DNA of 14,491 nucleotides from CAINVV01 sp964528535 (lineage in GTDB: Bacteria > Bacteroidota > Bacteroidia > Bacteroidales > Prolixibacteraceae): contig CAZGSQ010000097.1 in assembly GCA_964528535.1 (NCBI GenBank), forward strand, positions 1 to 14,491. Direction: 5' to 3'. The notes below the pieces were generated by a model. The model was given only the letters and a program-made list of their open reading frames with translations, had not been told where the DNA came from and did not search any database. Both the position numbers and the translations under genes were made by a program. Of the stretch, positions 1 through 7,371 are shown in pieces. Numbering within the stretch: the first letter of the stretch is position 1; each line of letters starts with the position of its first letter.

Positions 1-54
1 TAGCGCGCGTCGTTCGGGACGACGAGGCCGCAGGTTCAAATCCTGTCACCCCGA
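1..54 (+). tRNA. tRNA-Pro (anticodon CGG), 3' portion, 5' end cut by window edge
   Basis: The anticodon arm is complete: stem 8-12 (CGTCG) pairs with 20-24 (CGACG) around loop TTCGGGA, giving anticodon CGG at 15-17, which reads proline codon CCG. The T arm is stem 30-34 (GCAGG) with 42-46 (CCTGT) around loop TTCAAAT. The 3' acceptor strand is CACCCCG (47-53) with discriminator A54. No CCA is encoded; the next bases are CTT. The implied 5' acceptor strand, CGGGGTG, is typical of bacterial tRNA-Pro but lies outside the window, as does most of the D arm. Confidence 0.93.
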
Positions 55-132
55 CTTCTTCAAGTACAATTAATTGGCTACTGTTGATTTGTATATTTTT
101 TAAGCATTCAATCCGATGTAACATTTAAATTT

Positions 133-1548
133 ATGAAAACCAAAATTCTCTTTTTCTCCATTTTCCTGTTTTCCTGCCTGGTGGGACAGGGCCAGATTAA
201 GTTGGCTTCTGTATTGGGCGACAACATGGTCTTGCAACGCAACAGAGATGTAAAAATTTGGGGAAAAGCCAAGTCAGGTGAAAAACTCACTGTAAAGGCA
301 GATTGGATAGCCGGTCCGGTAAGTACTACCTGTAATGAAAAGGGAGACTGGATGGTGAAATTGGCGACAAAAGAGGCAGGTGGACCCTATAAAATTACGA
401 TTTCTTCTCCTAAAGAGAAGGTGGAACTCAAGAATATTCTGCTTGGAGAGGTATGGCTCTGCTCGGGTCAGTCGAACATGGAGATGCCCATGGCAGGGTT
501 TGGCGATTCGCCCATCAATGGTTCCAACGATTTTATGACGGATGCTGACAACGACAACATCCGGCTCTACAAAGTGAATAGAGCAGTAAGTGCTTATCCT
601 GTTGATACATGTACCGGTAAATGGAGTGTGGCTTCAGCCGAAACTGCAACCGGATTCAGCGCCGTGGGATATTTGTATGCAAGGCTCCTACAACAGAAAT
701 TGAAAGTTCCGGTTGGTGTGATCTGCTCGAGCTGGGGCGGTTCTGCCATAGAAGCATGGATGAGCCACGAAACGATTCTTCCATTTGCGGATGCCTACGC
801 AAGGTCGACACAACCAAAATCGGCCATCCACCAGCGTGCTTCGAACCTTTACAACGGGATGATTTCTCCACTCATCAATTTTGCCATCAAGGGTGCCATC
901 TGGTACCAGGGTGAATCGAATATAGGCAATTACAAAGAGTATGCGGCGCTTCAGGCCGGAATGGTCGCCAATTGGCGCAAAGATTTCGGCGTCGGGGAGT
1001 TTCCTTTCTATTTTGTGCAGATTGCACCTTACTGGTACAACAACAGCAAAGCCATCAATTCAGCTTTGCAACGCGACGAGCAGCTCAGAGCAATCTCCCT
1101 GATCCCCAATTCAGGGATGGCGTCAACCATTGATATTGGCGAGGAGAAGAATATCCATCCTGCCGAAAAATTCACGGTAGCCAAACGACTTGCCCTTTGG
1201 GCTTTTGCCGAAACCTATGGTGTAAAAGGAATCAATTATAAATCACCTGTTTATACAAGTATGGCAGTAAAGGATACGCTTGCGGTTCTTTCATTTGACA
1301 ACCTCGTACTTGGCCTTAGCACTTTTGGCAAAGAGGTCAGTTGTTTCGAAATTGCCGGATCTGACAGTATCTTTTATCCTGCCAAACTAACCATCAAGGC
1401 CAAACAGGCCAATGTGTGGTCTCCAAAAGTTAAAGCTCCGGTAGCAGTTCGATACGCATTTTCGAACTTCCCGGTAACTAATGGATTTTTGTACAATACC
1501 GCTGGTTTACCGGTACCGTCTTTCAGAACGGATAATTGGGGGAAATAA
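133..1548 (+). CDS. Secreted sialate O-acetylesterase family protein (SGNH-type carbohydrate esterase)
   Basis: This 471-residue protein should remove O-acetyl groups from glycans outside the cytoplasm. It starts with a signal peptide (residues 1 to about 21). Cys15 follows a poor lipobox (LFSC), so a lipoprotein is possible but less likely. The SASA/SGNH signatures are clear: the nucleophile block SGQSNMEMPM at 111-120 (Ser114), GGSAIEAWM at 202-210, WYQGESN at 257-263, and a late block starting DIGEEKNIHP with Asp334 and His342, the IHPxxK form typical of the family. Residues 22-105 look like the usual beta-sandwich lead-in (NMVLQR, LGEVWLCSG). All catalytic motifs are intact and the length is normal. 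The gene is convergent with the mutarotase gene, 7 bp away, so it is a separate unit from the minus-strand operon although it probably serves the same glycan. The true substrate could be acetylated rhamnogalacturonan, xylan or fucan rather than sialic acid. Confidence 0.88.
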   Translation: MKTKILFFSIFLFSCLVGQGQIKLASVLGDNMVLQRNRDVKIWGKAKSGEKLTVKADWIAGPVSTTCNEKGDWMVKLATKEAGGPYKITISSPKEKVELKNILLGEVWLCSGQSNMEMPMAGFGDSPINGSNDFMTDADNDNIRLYKVNRAVSAYPVDTCTGKWSVASAETATGFSAVGYLYARLLQQKLKVPVGVICSSWGGSAIEAWMSHETILPFADAYARSTQPKSAIHQRASNLYNGMISPLINFAIKGAIWYQGESNIGNYKEYAALQAGMVANWRKDFGVGEFPFYFVQIAPYWYNNSKAINSALQRDEQLRAISLIPNSGMASTIDIGEEKNIHPAEKFTVAKRLALWAFAETYGVKGINYKSPVYTSMAVKDTLAVLSFDNLVLGLSTFGKEVSCFEIAGSDSIFYPAKLTIKAKQANVWSPKVKAPVAVRYAFSNFPVTNGFLYNTAGLPVPSFRTDNWGK

Positions 1549-1555
1549 TTACTTC

Positions 1556-1879
1556 TCAATCCAAATGAAACACCTCCTCCATATTCGCCCACCATTCGCC
1601 TGACGAACGGGTGGCAACCGGTCTTTGCATGGGCTCCATCACTGCCCACCACTCCTGGGTTTTTGGATCGGCAGCCATCCTGGCCATGTCGGCAGCAAAA
1701 TCGGTGCCGGTATATTCCAAGTAGGCAAAAAGCTGGTTGTCTTTGTGAAAAATGGAGTAGTTGCTGATGTTGCAGGTTTTGATCATCGCCAGTATTTCAG
1801 GCCAAACTGCCGCATGGTAGGTTTTGTAAGTCTCAAATAGGTCAGGATCAACTCCTATGATTTGTCCGAATCGTCTCAT
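1556..1879 (-). CDS. rhaM: L-rhamnose mutarotase family protein (possible L-fucose mutarotase)
   Basis: This 107-residue cytoplasmic enzyme belongs to the RhaM family, which interconverts alpha and beta anomers of a 6-deoxyhexose. An open frame extends upstream to 1933, but I start at the ATG at 1877-1879 (MRRFGQIIGV). With that start, His22, Tyr41 and the paired tryptophans (77-78) fall at the same numbers as, or next to, those I recall for E. coli RhaM; the earlier start would run into the preceding gene. Conserved blocks are YHAAVWPEI (21-29), ISNYSIFHK, QEWWAVM and the C-terminal EEVFHLD. It lies 19 bp after the fucosidase stop and is the last gene of the minus-strand operon. Since its immediate partners are two fucosidases, the physiological sugar may be L-fucose; COG3254 homologues are linked to fucose catabolism in other bacteria. 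Family assignment is firm, sugar specificity is inference. Confidence 0.88.
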   Translation of the reverse strand: MRRFGQIIGVDPDLFETYKTYHAAVWPEILAMIKTCNISNYSIFHKDNQLFAYLEYTGTDFAADMARMAADPKTQEWWAVMEPMQRPVATRSSGEWWANMEEVFHLD

Positions 1880-1898
1880 AATTAATGTATTTATTTTT

Positions 1899-3557
1899 TT
1901 ACAGAAGTACAATTTCGTAGATTCCGGGTACACCCGAAAATTCTTTCAATACCAGCCGAATTTTCTGTGCGGTGAATTTAGAGAGTTTTGGCTCTGCCTT
2001 TGCACCAATGGAGCTTCCTTTGTAGATGGTTTTCCAGACTGTTTCCTGCAAGTATTGAATTTCAAATGACTTAACCGCCGTTCCTCTTTCATAAATGATG
2101 GCCTGCGTTATTTTTTGAGGCTTTCCAAGATCGATTTCTATCCAGGGATTGGCATCTTTTTCCTCCGGTTCCCAGAAAGCTCCCGACCAGTCACCGTTGG
2201 TAACGGCATTTAATTCAACCCATTGATGATTGGACCAATGACCCTTTGGATTTGAGGAGGCAACCACTGGTTTCGAGTAAGTGAGTGAATTTGAACTTAT
2301 CTCCATTGGCTTGATGCCCATTGCACTTCCGCCTAGTTCAAGCTCGACAATGGTATCAATTGGCCTCAAATCTTTGGCCGACAACTCGATTGTTAAACCA
2401 TTCCCAAACTTGGTCAATTTTACTTTTCCACCATCCGCCAGCCGGCAATTTTTTATCTCCTGACCAAGATCCGGAAGTGTAATTTTAGGGTTGTTTCCAG
2501 TCCATTTCAGAATATGCAGGTAAATAAAATTGCCTTTCCGGGTACTGACTCCCCAGTCGGTGGGCTTAAATGGGCCACCACGTGTTCCATAGATTGTATT
2601 GCCAAATTTGCCCAACCATTGCCCCATCTCTTTCAACCGTTCGACCTGGAGAGGTTCTATCTGTCCATCCGGTTTTGGTCCGACATTGAACAAGAGGTTT
2701 CCATCACCACCCGCAGAACGTACCAGACTCTGCAGACATTGCTCCAGCGATTTTACTGCGTCATTGGGTTTCCAGGCCCATTGACCGGCTATGGTCATGC
2801 AGGTTTCCCATGGACGATCGTTCTGAAATCCTCCAACACGCTGTTCAGGCGTATCAAAATCCCCCTTGGCGCCTGTGCGGTTGTTGATGATGATATCAGG
2901 CTGGATGGTGTGCGCAAAGTCTATGACACCCTGTCCGCGGATGGCATCAAAACGCTGCGGAACATCAAACCACAATACGTAAAGCGGACCATAATTCAGC
3001 AACAGTTCGGCCACCTGTTTCTTGAGGTAGGTGGTGTAGGCATCCAGATCGTAGGTTTCACGTTTGGTCTCGCCTCCCGGACTTGTCAGTGGAAAATCAG
3101 GATGGTGCCAGTCGGTCGTGGAATAGTAAGTGCCGAAGGCAATTCCCTGCTTTTTACAGGCTTCGGCCAACTCTTTGACAACATCGCGGTGGAGTGGGGA
3201 ATTCATAATGTTAAAATCGGTCTGCCTCGTATTCCACAAACAGAATCCATCATGATGCTTGGTGGTCAGGATGATGTATTTCATGCCTGCAGCTTTGGCC
3301 ACGCTTACCCAACTGTTGGCATCGAATTTTGGCGCATCAAATTTCTTGTAGAGGTTGTCATACTCCTCGACAGGAATCTCGCGACCACGCGACCACCCGA
3401 TTTCCGTTCCTTTGAGTGATACGGGTCCCCAATGGATGAACATGCCAAACCGGGCATCTTTCCACTCTTCCAGTTTTTGTTTGTTGTTGGCAGGAGTTTG
3501 TCCGGAGGAATTTAAGATTGCGATTAGCAAAACAAGCAGCGGAAAAAGTTTTTTCAT
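1899..3557 (-). CDS. Alpha-L-fucosidase, GH29, with C-terminal discoidin-like module
   Basis: This 552-residue exported enzyme should hydrolyse alpha-L-fucosyl linkages with retention. A signal peptide spans residues 1 to about 19 (MKKLFPLLVL..NSSGQ). The GH29 barrel runs from about 30 to 325 and includes RFGMFIHWGP (36-45), KYIILTTKHHDGF (93-105) and LYVLWFD (192-198), where Asp198 is the expected nucleophile. The acid/base in this family is less conserved; Glu238 (TPEQR) or Glu251 (PWET) are candidates. A beta-sandwich follows (about 325-410), then a galactose-binding/discoidin-like module (about 420-552; NPWIEIDLGKPQKITQAIIY is characteristic), probably aiding substrate binding. The organisation resembles GH29-B enzymes, which act on branched alpha-1,3/1,4-fucosides. 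It is the fourth gene of the operon, 157 bp after the other GH29 stop and 19 bp before rhaM. No motif is damaged. Confidence 0.92.
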   Translation of the reverse strand: MKKLFPLLVLLIAILNSSGQTPANNKQKLEEWKDARFGMFIHWGPVSLKGTEIGWSRGREIPVEEYDNLYKKFDAPKFDANSWVSVAKAAGMKYIILTTKHHDGFCLWNTRQTDFNIMNSPLHRDVVKELAEACKKQGIAFGTYYSTTDWHHPDFPLTSPGGETKRETYDLDAYTTYLKKQVAELLLNYGPLYVLWFDVPQRFDAIRGQGVIDFAHTIQPDIIINNRTGAKGDFDTPEQRVGGFQNDRPWETCMTIAGQWAWKPNDAVKSLEQCLQSLVRSAGGDGNLLFNVGPKPDGQIEPLQVERLKEMGQWLGKFGNTIYGTRGGPFKPTDWGVSTRKGNFIYLHILKWTGNNPKITLPDLGQEIKNCRLADGGKVKLTKFGNGLTIELSAKDLRPIDTIVELELGGSAMGIKPMEISSNSLTYSKPVVASSNPKGHWSNHQWVELNAVTNGDWSGAFWEPEEKDANPWIEIDLGKPQKITQAIIYERGTAVKSFEIQYLQETVWKTIYKGSSIGAKAEPKLSKFTAQKIRLVLKEFSGVPGIYEIVLL

Positions 3558-3714
3558 TTCAGTAAGTATTTAACAATGGAAAAGGTCGATTGAAGTAGTG
3601 ATTACCCAGCTAATCCTTGCTTGTCTCCTTCGTACAATCCTTTTTGGCCATTGAAGTTAATTGTTAATATTTCTTTGGAATCGTGCTATTGGTTCCTTGT
3701 AATAGCTTTTCTGT

Positions 3715-4713
3715 TCATCTGTTTTTATACAATTTCCCTACTTCGGCCAATCGGCTGACTACATTCTCGTCCATCAGGCCATCGCTGTTGGGGGCGCAGT
3801 TGAGCAGTAAATTGCAGTTCCTTTTTTTCAAAATAGCAAGATGCCTGTTGACAATGTTGTCAGCGGACATTAGCTTTTCCTTCGGGAATTTTTGTTTCCA
3901 GAACCAGGCACTCTGGATGGTGGGACCTTGTTGCGCTGCATATTTGTTACCAGGAGGCGCCCATTCATCGTTCCAGGGCTCTTCGAAATGGAAGAAATCT
4001 ACATTTTTGTAAACGGAGTCACGGGGCAATCCCCTGCGCAGTTGGTAATGATCCGTCACAAGCAGTTCGGGCTGAAGAGATTTGACATAGGCGTAAATTT
4101 CATCCCGGTCGGATTGTTTCCAGATGGTTCCGCAATTGCCCCACCCGTCGAAGGTAAGTGAACCTATTTTGCCGTAGTTGGTCAGCAATTCCTTCAGTTG
4201 AGCCTTGATGACGATGAGGTCGCCGGGCTTTAGCTCTTTTTCAAAATGTTGCGTCCGGTCCCAGATAGAGAAATAGAAATGGGGTTCTATCCCCCGGCTT
4301 CTGAACGCCTCGCAAAATTCCCTGACGATATCCCTGCCGGCAACTCCACTGGAGGCAACATCGTAAGTAGTTGTTTTGCTGTCCCACAGACAAAAACCAT
4401 CGTGGTGCTTGGTAGTGAGAACGGCATATTTCATGTGTGCACTCTTTGCAGCATCCGCCCATTGGTAACAATCCAGCTTTGCCGGATTAAAGGAGAGGGG
4501 ATTCTGACCTGGATCGACCCACTCCTTTTCGTGAAATGTCCCCATGTTGAAATGGATAAACATCCCGAATTTCAGTTTGTTGAACTCTTTCCTGAGTTTT
4601 TCCTTCGATCTGGTTTCAGCATTTGCAGAGCTGAATGCCACCAAAATCAAAACTAAAAAAGTAATGAGCCTGATTGTTGCATCTTGCTGGAAGTTAGAAT
4701 GATAATTTTTCAT
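3715..4713 (-). CDS. Alpha-L-fucosidase, GH29, compact single-domain form
   Basis: This is a second GH29 enzyme of 332 residues, exported by a signal peptide ending near FSSANA. It holds the catalytic barrel only: LKFGMFIHFNMGTFHE, then KYAVLTTKHHDGFCLW, then SLTFDGWG with the predicted nucleophile Asp189 (numbered from this start). FHFEEPWN supplies candidate acid/base glutamates near residue 244. NLLLNCAPNSDG closes the barrel, and no carbohydrate-binding module follows. It is diverged from its neighbour and has HFNMGTF where the neighbour has HWGPVS, so specificity probably differs. I choose the ATG at 4711-4713. The frame also permits a GTG at 4734 that would overlap the upstream stop, but the extra residues (KNEKCK) are encoded by a low-complexity repeat. 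The gene directly follows the URO-D-like gene and is probably co-transcribed with it. Other 6-deoxyhexoside or galactoside targets cannot be excluded. Confidence 0.86.
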   Translation of the reverse strand: MKNYHSNFQQDATIRLITFLVLILVAFSSANAETRSKEKLRKEFNKLKFGMFIHFNMGTFHEKEWVDPGQNPLSFNPAKLDCYQWADAAKSAHMKYAVLTTKHHDGFCLWDSKTTTYDVASSGVAGRDIVREFCEAFRSRGIEPHFYFSIWDRTQHFEKELKPGDLIVIKAQLKELLTNYGKIGSLTFDGWGNCGTIWKQSDRDEIYAYVKSLQPELLVTDHYQLRRGLPRDSVYKNVDFFHFEEPWNDEWAPPGNKYAAQQGPTIQSAWFWKQKFPKEKLMSADNIVNRHLAILKKRNCNLLLNCAPNSDGLMDENVVSRLAEVGKLYKNR

Positions 4714-4736
4714 TTTGCACTTTTCATTTTTCACTT
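4711..4736. repeat. Short direct repeat over the fucosidase start
   Basis: CATTTTGCACTT (4711-4722) and CATTTTTCACTT (4725-4736) match at 11 of 12 bases and lie 14 bp apart. On the minus strand they form a run rich in AAAATG and AAAGTG, covering both candidate starts of the compact GH29 gene and the stop of the URO-D-like gene. This low-complexity origin is why the upstream GTG start is doubted. Confidence 0.6.
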
Positions 4737-5981
4737 ACTATTAAACTCCTTCACTGCCTCAAACATCGCGACGATATTTTCGGGAGGAACATCCGGTAAA
4801 ATGTTGTGTACGGTGTTGAATACGAAGCCGCCACCGGGAGAAAAGATCTTTAGCCGTTCCAGAACTTGTTTGCGGATCTGTTCAGGAGTACCCACATTCA
4901 GTGTTCCTACGGTTTCGATGCCACCTCCCCAGAAAGTACACTGTTGACCGAATTCCTTCTTCAGATAATCGGGTTGCATCAGGTAAGCATTGGTCTGTAC
5001 CGGGTTGAAAATCTCGATGCCGGTCTCAATCATATCCGGCATCAGCAAAGAGATCGAACCGCAGGAATGGATGTAAGTATGCATTTTACTGTGCCTTTTT
5101 ACATAATCGCAAAGGATCTTGTGTCTCGGTTTGAACAACTCCCGGTAGGTGTCAGCATCCATGAAAGGGCCCGAACTCATGCCCAGATCATCGCCAAAAC
5201 GGATGATGTCGACGATGTCGCCCACTGCCTTGCAAACTTTTTCGAGGGTAGCCAGGTGCCTTACCAGGAGTTGGTCGAGGAGTTTTCCGACGTTTTCCGG
5301 ATCACACATCAAGTCCATCAGGAAGTTGTCCATCCTTCTTAGAAAAGTTCCCCATTCAAAGAGATTACAGCCGCAGACGATCAGCAACGCCTTGTCTGTA
5401 CTTTGTCTTAATTTGAGCGTGTTCTCGCGGAGTTTCAGCCAGAAATCATCCTCTCCCGAATGGTCCCAGGGACTGTGCGCGTCACGTGCCCACATGATCC
5501 GGTGCATCTCCGCGTCCAAATTTTCATAGGTATCCGGATATCCATCCACATAAGGAAAATAGGTCTGGTCGAAGAAGGTGGCGCCAATTGGCATCCGCGA
5601 CAATATTCGTTTTCCGTCGTCATCGTAGGTCACGAAAGACCCATCTTCCATTTTGGTGGGTTTGAACCATTTTGGATAGAAGGCAGGAGCCCCGTTGGCC
5701 AAAGTGGTCGGGATCCAGTCGGATGGCTGGTCGTTGAAGGTACGTCCGACATCCAAAACATCGATTCCAAAAAGATCGAGGATCGCGAGGTCTGGTTGCG
5801 CCAACTGCTGCACAACATCATAGACCAGCACAGGCAGGTCTGTCCGACCAAGATGTTTGAGCAGGTTGCTGTAGGCTATCGCGGAGATGCCCGAACTGGG
5901 TGTGGCGCCCATGTCAACGGGAACTTTGTCCAACTGTTGATGGTGGATAGCTGCTAAAACGCGATCGCGGGAAGTTGCCAT
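4731..5981 (-). CDS. URO-D superfamily protein, corrinoid methyltransferase-like (not a haem enzyme)
   Basis: This 416-residue protein is predicted to be cytoplasmic and lacks a signal peptide. It has the uroporphyrinogen decarboxylase fold, starting with RDRVLAAIHHQQLDKVPVD (5-23) and ending with FVFNTVHNILPDVPPENI (386-403). It lacks the RQAGRY-type arginine motif near the N-terminus used by HemE, so a role in haem synthesis is unlikely. It does carry His305-Ser-Cys307 (IHSCGS) and Cys348 (QQCTFWGGG). This resembles the HxC...C zinc site of MtaA/MtbA-type methylcobamide methyltransferases, where zinc activates a thiol. Related proteins of unknown function are common in glycan clusters of Bacteroidota and Verrucomicrobia. 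It sits between the sugar symporter and two fucosidases, so a role with O-methylated deoxysugars is conceivable but unproven. No corrinoid protein gene is nearby. Family is confident; function is open. Confidence 0.83.
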   Translation of the reverse strand: MATSRDRVLAAIHHQQLDKVPVDMGATPSSGISAIAYSNLLKHLGRTDLPVLVYDVVQQLAQPDLAILDLFGIDVLDVGRTFNDQPSDWIPTTLANGAPAFYPKWFKPTKMEDGSFVTYDDDGKRILSRMPIGATFFDQTYFPYVDGYPDTYENLDAEMHRIMWARDAHSPWDHSGEDDFWLKLRENTLKLRQSTDKALLIVCGCNLFEWGTFLRRMDNFLMDLMCDPENVGKLLDQLLVRHLATLEKVCKAVGDIVDIIRFGDDLGMSSGPFMDADTYRELFKPRHKILCDYVKRHSKMHTYIHSCGSISLLMPDMIETGIEIFNPVQTNAYLMQPDYLKKEFGQQCTFWGGGIETVGTLNVGTPEQIRKQVLERLKIFSPGGGFVFNTVHNILPDVPPENIVAMFEAVKEFNSK

Positions 5982-6043
5982 ATTTTATTGTTTTTCTATT
6001 TAGTTTTGAGTTACTTATTTGATCTGATGTCTTGGCTTGAGGC

Positions 6044-6074
6044 TATTAGCAGTTAGCTAATTAGCTGTCAGCTT
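6044..6074. repeat. TTAGC-rich imperfect repeat with 12-bp palindrome
   Basis: Between the rhaT stop and the URO-D-like start, the unit TTAGC(A/T) recurs about three times and a related CAGCT follows. The centre, AGCTAATTAGCT (6055-6066), is a perfect palindrome. The rest of the 150-bp gap shows no gene. It could be a small hairpin that tunes expression of distal operon genes, or only a short degenerate intergenic repeat of the kind common in this phylum. Confidence 0.55.
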
Positions 6075-6131
6075 TGCAATAAGGTGAACGATCAATGACT
6101 GAAGCGTTTCTCACTTTAGCCTTAAGCCTTT

Positions 6132-7175
6132 TCACACCGTACCACTTATGCCGATCAAAAACGACGAAGCAATGATAATCAGCAACGAGAGGATCATCAA
6201 AACAAAAACTTTGACGGGTGCCCCTTTCCATTCTTTTCGTATCAGACCCCAGACGGTAGCGCAAACGATGGTGAGTGCCATCAGGATCCCCCAGGAGGTG
6301 AAGGTATAGGGACCCATCTTGCTTTTGCCCATGCCATATACAATCAATTGGCTGAACCAGAGTAAACCCGCCAGCAGACCGAAAGAATAATTTTTTACCA
6401 GGATACCGGAAGAGGCAGCCTGACGATAGTTTTTCAAGGATCCATTTTTGTTTCCAAGGTAGATGCAATAGACCACATTGGTAACAAATGTGCCGGCAAA
6501 CAAAACAACAAACAGGGGCATCATGGTAAAAAGCGGATCAACACCCTGCTTGGCAGCAATTTCTGACAAGGGATTTCCCTGTTCAAAACCGAGCGACATG
6601 GCCGATCCGGTAAATCCGACCAGAACTGCAGCCATGGCTCCTTTAATCAGGTCGAATTCAGTGATGCTCTCCTGTTTCTTGGCTTCCGACATGATCTTGT
6701 CCTTCAAGATGCCCGACCAGGCAGACAGGGCTATTCCAACAGTGGCGATGAGAATTCCCAGTATCAGCAAAGTCCCTCCCTTACCCAGCATCATGACGTG
6801 GAGGCGACCATCGATGGCAGGTGGGATCAGGGTTCCAATGGCCAGCATCAGTCCCAGCGAAAGGGCATAGCCCAATGAGAGTCCCAGAAAGCGCAAGGCC
6901 AATCCAAAGGAGAGATTTCCAACCCCGTACAGTGCACCAAGAAGAAAAACCGTTAGCAAGGTACCTGAAGGAGTTGACAGGATGATCTGAACAAATCCGG
7001 GTGCAAAAATCAGGCAGGAAATTAGTGGAAACAGGATATAAGCACCAAAGCCGAAGACCATCCAGTACGTTTCCCAGCTCCAGCCCTTGATCTTTCCAAA
7101 AGGTACAGCAAAGCTCCCCGACGAAAATGCGCCAAGTGCGATCAGGAGAATTCCTGATAAGATTCCTAAATTCAT
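6132..7175 (-). CDS. rhaT: RhaT-type L-rhamnose/proton symporter
   Basis: This 347-residue inner-membrane carrier has about ten hydrophobic helices, as expected for the drug/metabolite-transporter fold. It matches RhaT along its length: APFKKVKKWSWET in E. coli corresponds to VPFGKIKGWSWET here (residues 24-36), and LRFLGLSLGYALSLGLMLAIG matches the conserved GMSMG block of helix four. The length is close to E. coli RhaT (344). It should import a 6-deoxyhexose with protons. It is the first gene of the minus-strand operon and diverges from the AraC-type regulator across a 196-bp promoter region; 150 bp separate it from the next gene. No FucP-type carrier is visible, so this protein would have to import the sugar freed by the two fucosidases, or else the operon handles rhamnose and fucose together. 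Carrier family is firm, sugar choice is inference. Confidence 0.92.
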   Translation of the reverse strand: MNLGILSGILLIALGAFSSGSFAVPFGKIKGWSWETYWMVFGFGAYILFPLISCLIFAPGFVQIILSTPSGTLLTVFLLGALYGVGNLSFGLALRFLGLSLGYALSLGLMLAIGTLIPPAIDGRLHVMMLGKGGTLLILGILIATVGIALSAWSGILKDKIMSEAKKQESITEFDLIKGAMAAVLVGFTGSAMSLGFEQGNPLSEIAAKQGVDPLFTMMPLFVVLFAGTFVTNVVYCIYLGNKNGSLKNYRQAASSGILVKNYSFGLLAGLLWFSQLIVYGMGKSKMGPYTFTSWGILMALTIVCATVWGLIRKEWKGAPVKVFVLMILSLLIIIASSFLIGISGTV

Positions 7176-7225
7176 TTTTTTTAGTTAATTGGTTTTCAGA
7201 CCGGCAAAGATCCCCGGATCCACAG

Positions 7226-7255
7226 CAAAGATGTCAATCCAAATTAACAAAACAA
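7226..7255 (-). promoter_or_regulatory. Candidate Bacteroidetes-type promoter for the rhaT operon
   Basis: On the minus strand TTG (7255-7253) is followed after 19 bp by CATCTTTG (7233-7226), which matches seven of eight positions of the TAnnTTTG -7 consensus. The spacing fits the -33/-7 promoters of this phylum. Transcription would start near 7220 and leave a leader of about 45 nt before the rhaT ATG. The first -7 base is wrong, so this is only a candidate. Confidence 0.35.
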
Positions 7256-7281
7256 TGCAAACTTTATTTTGAACATTTGAG

Positions 7282-7293
7282 GCAAATATTTGC
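7282..7293. promoter_or_regulatory. Palindrome in the rhaT/araC divergent region, candidate operator
   Basis: GCAAATATTTGC is a perfect 12-bp palindrome in the 196-bp intergenic region between divergent rhaT and the AraC-type gene. A second GCAAA lies 24 bp away (7258-7262) in the same orientation. AraC-family proteins often bind direct half-sites upstream of the -33 element, and these copies lie just upstream of the rhaT promoter candidate. Assignment as an operator is inference. Confidence 0.3.
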
Positions 7294-7371
7294 ACTATTC
7301 CGTGAACTATAATAACCAATATTATTGTATTTTTAAAATCCGATAAGTTTAAGCAACTCATTTAAAATAGC

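Noticed and set aside
1..54. tRNA-Pro 3' end as an attachment site for an integrated element
   Set aside because: I see no integrase and no second copy of the tRNA 3' end in the window.
1880..1933. 18-residue N-terminal extension of the mutarotase
   Set aside because: The RhaM family starts at MRRFGQ; with that start His22 and Tyr41 keep family numbering, and the extension overlaps the fucosidase C-terminus.
2514..3419. 301-codon plus-strand ORF
   Set aside because: It is the complement of the well-supported GH29 gene; the minus-strand product has all catalytic motifs.
6061..6468. 135-codon minus-strand ORF overlapping rhaT
   Set aside because: It lies in another frame of the rhaT gene, which encodes a full RhaT protein.
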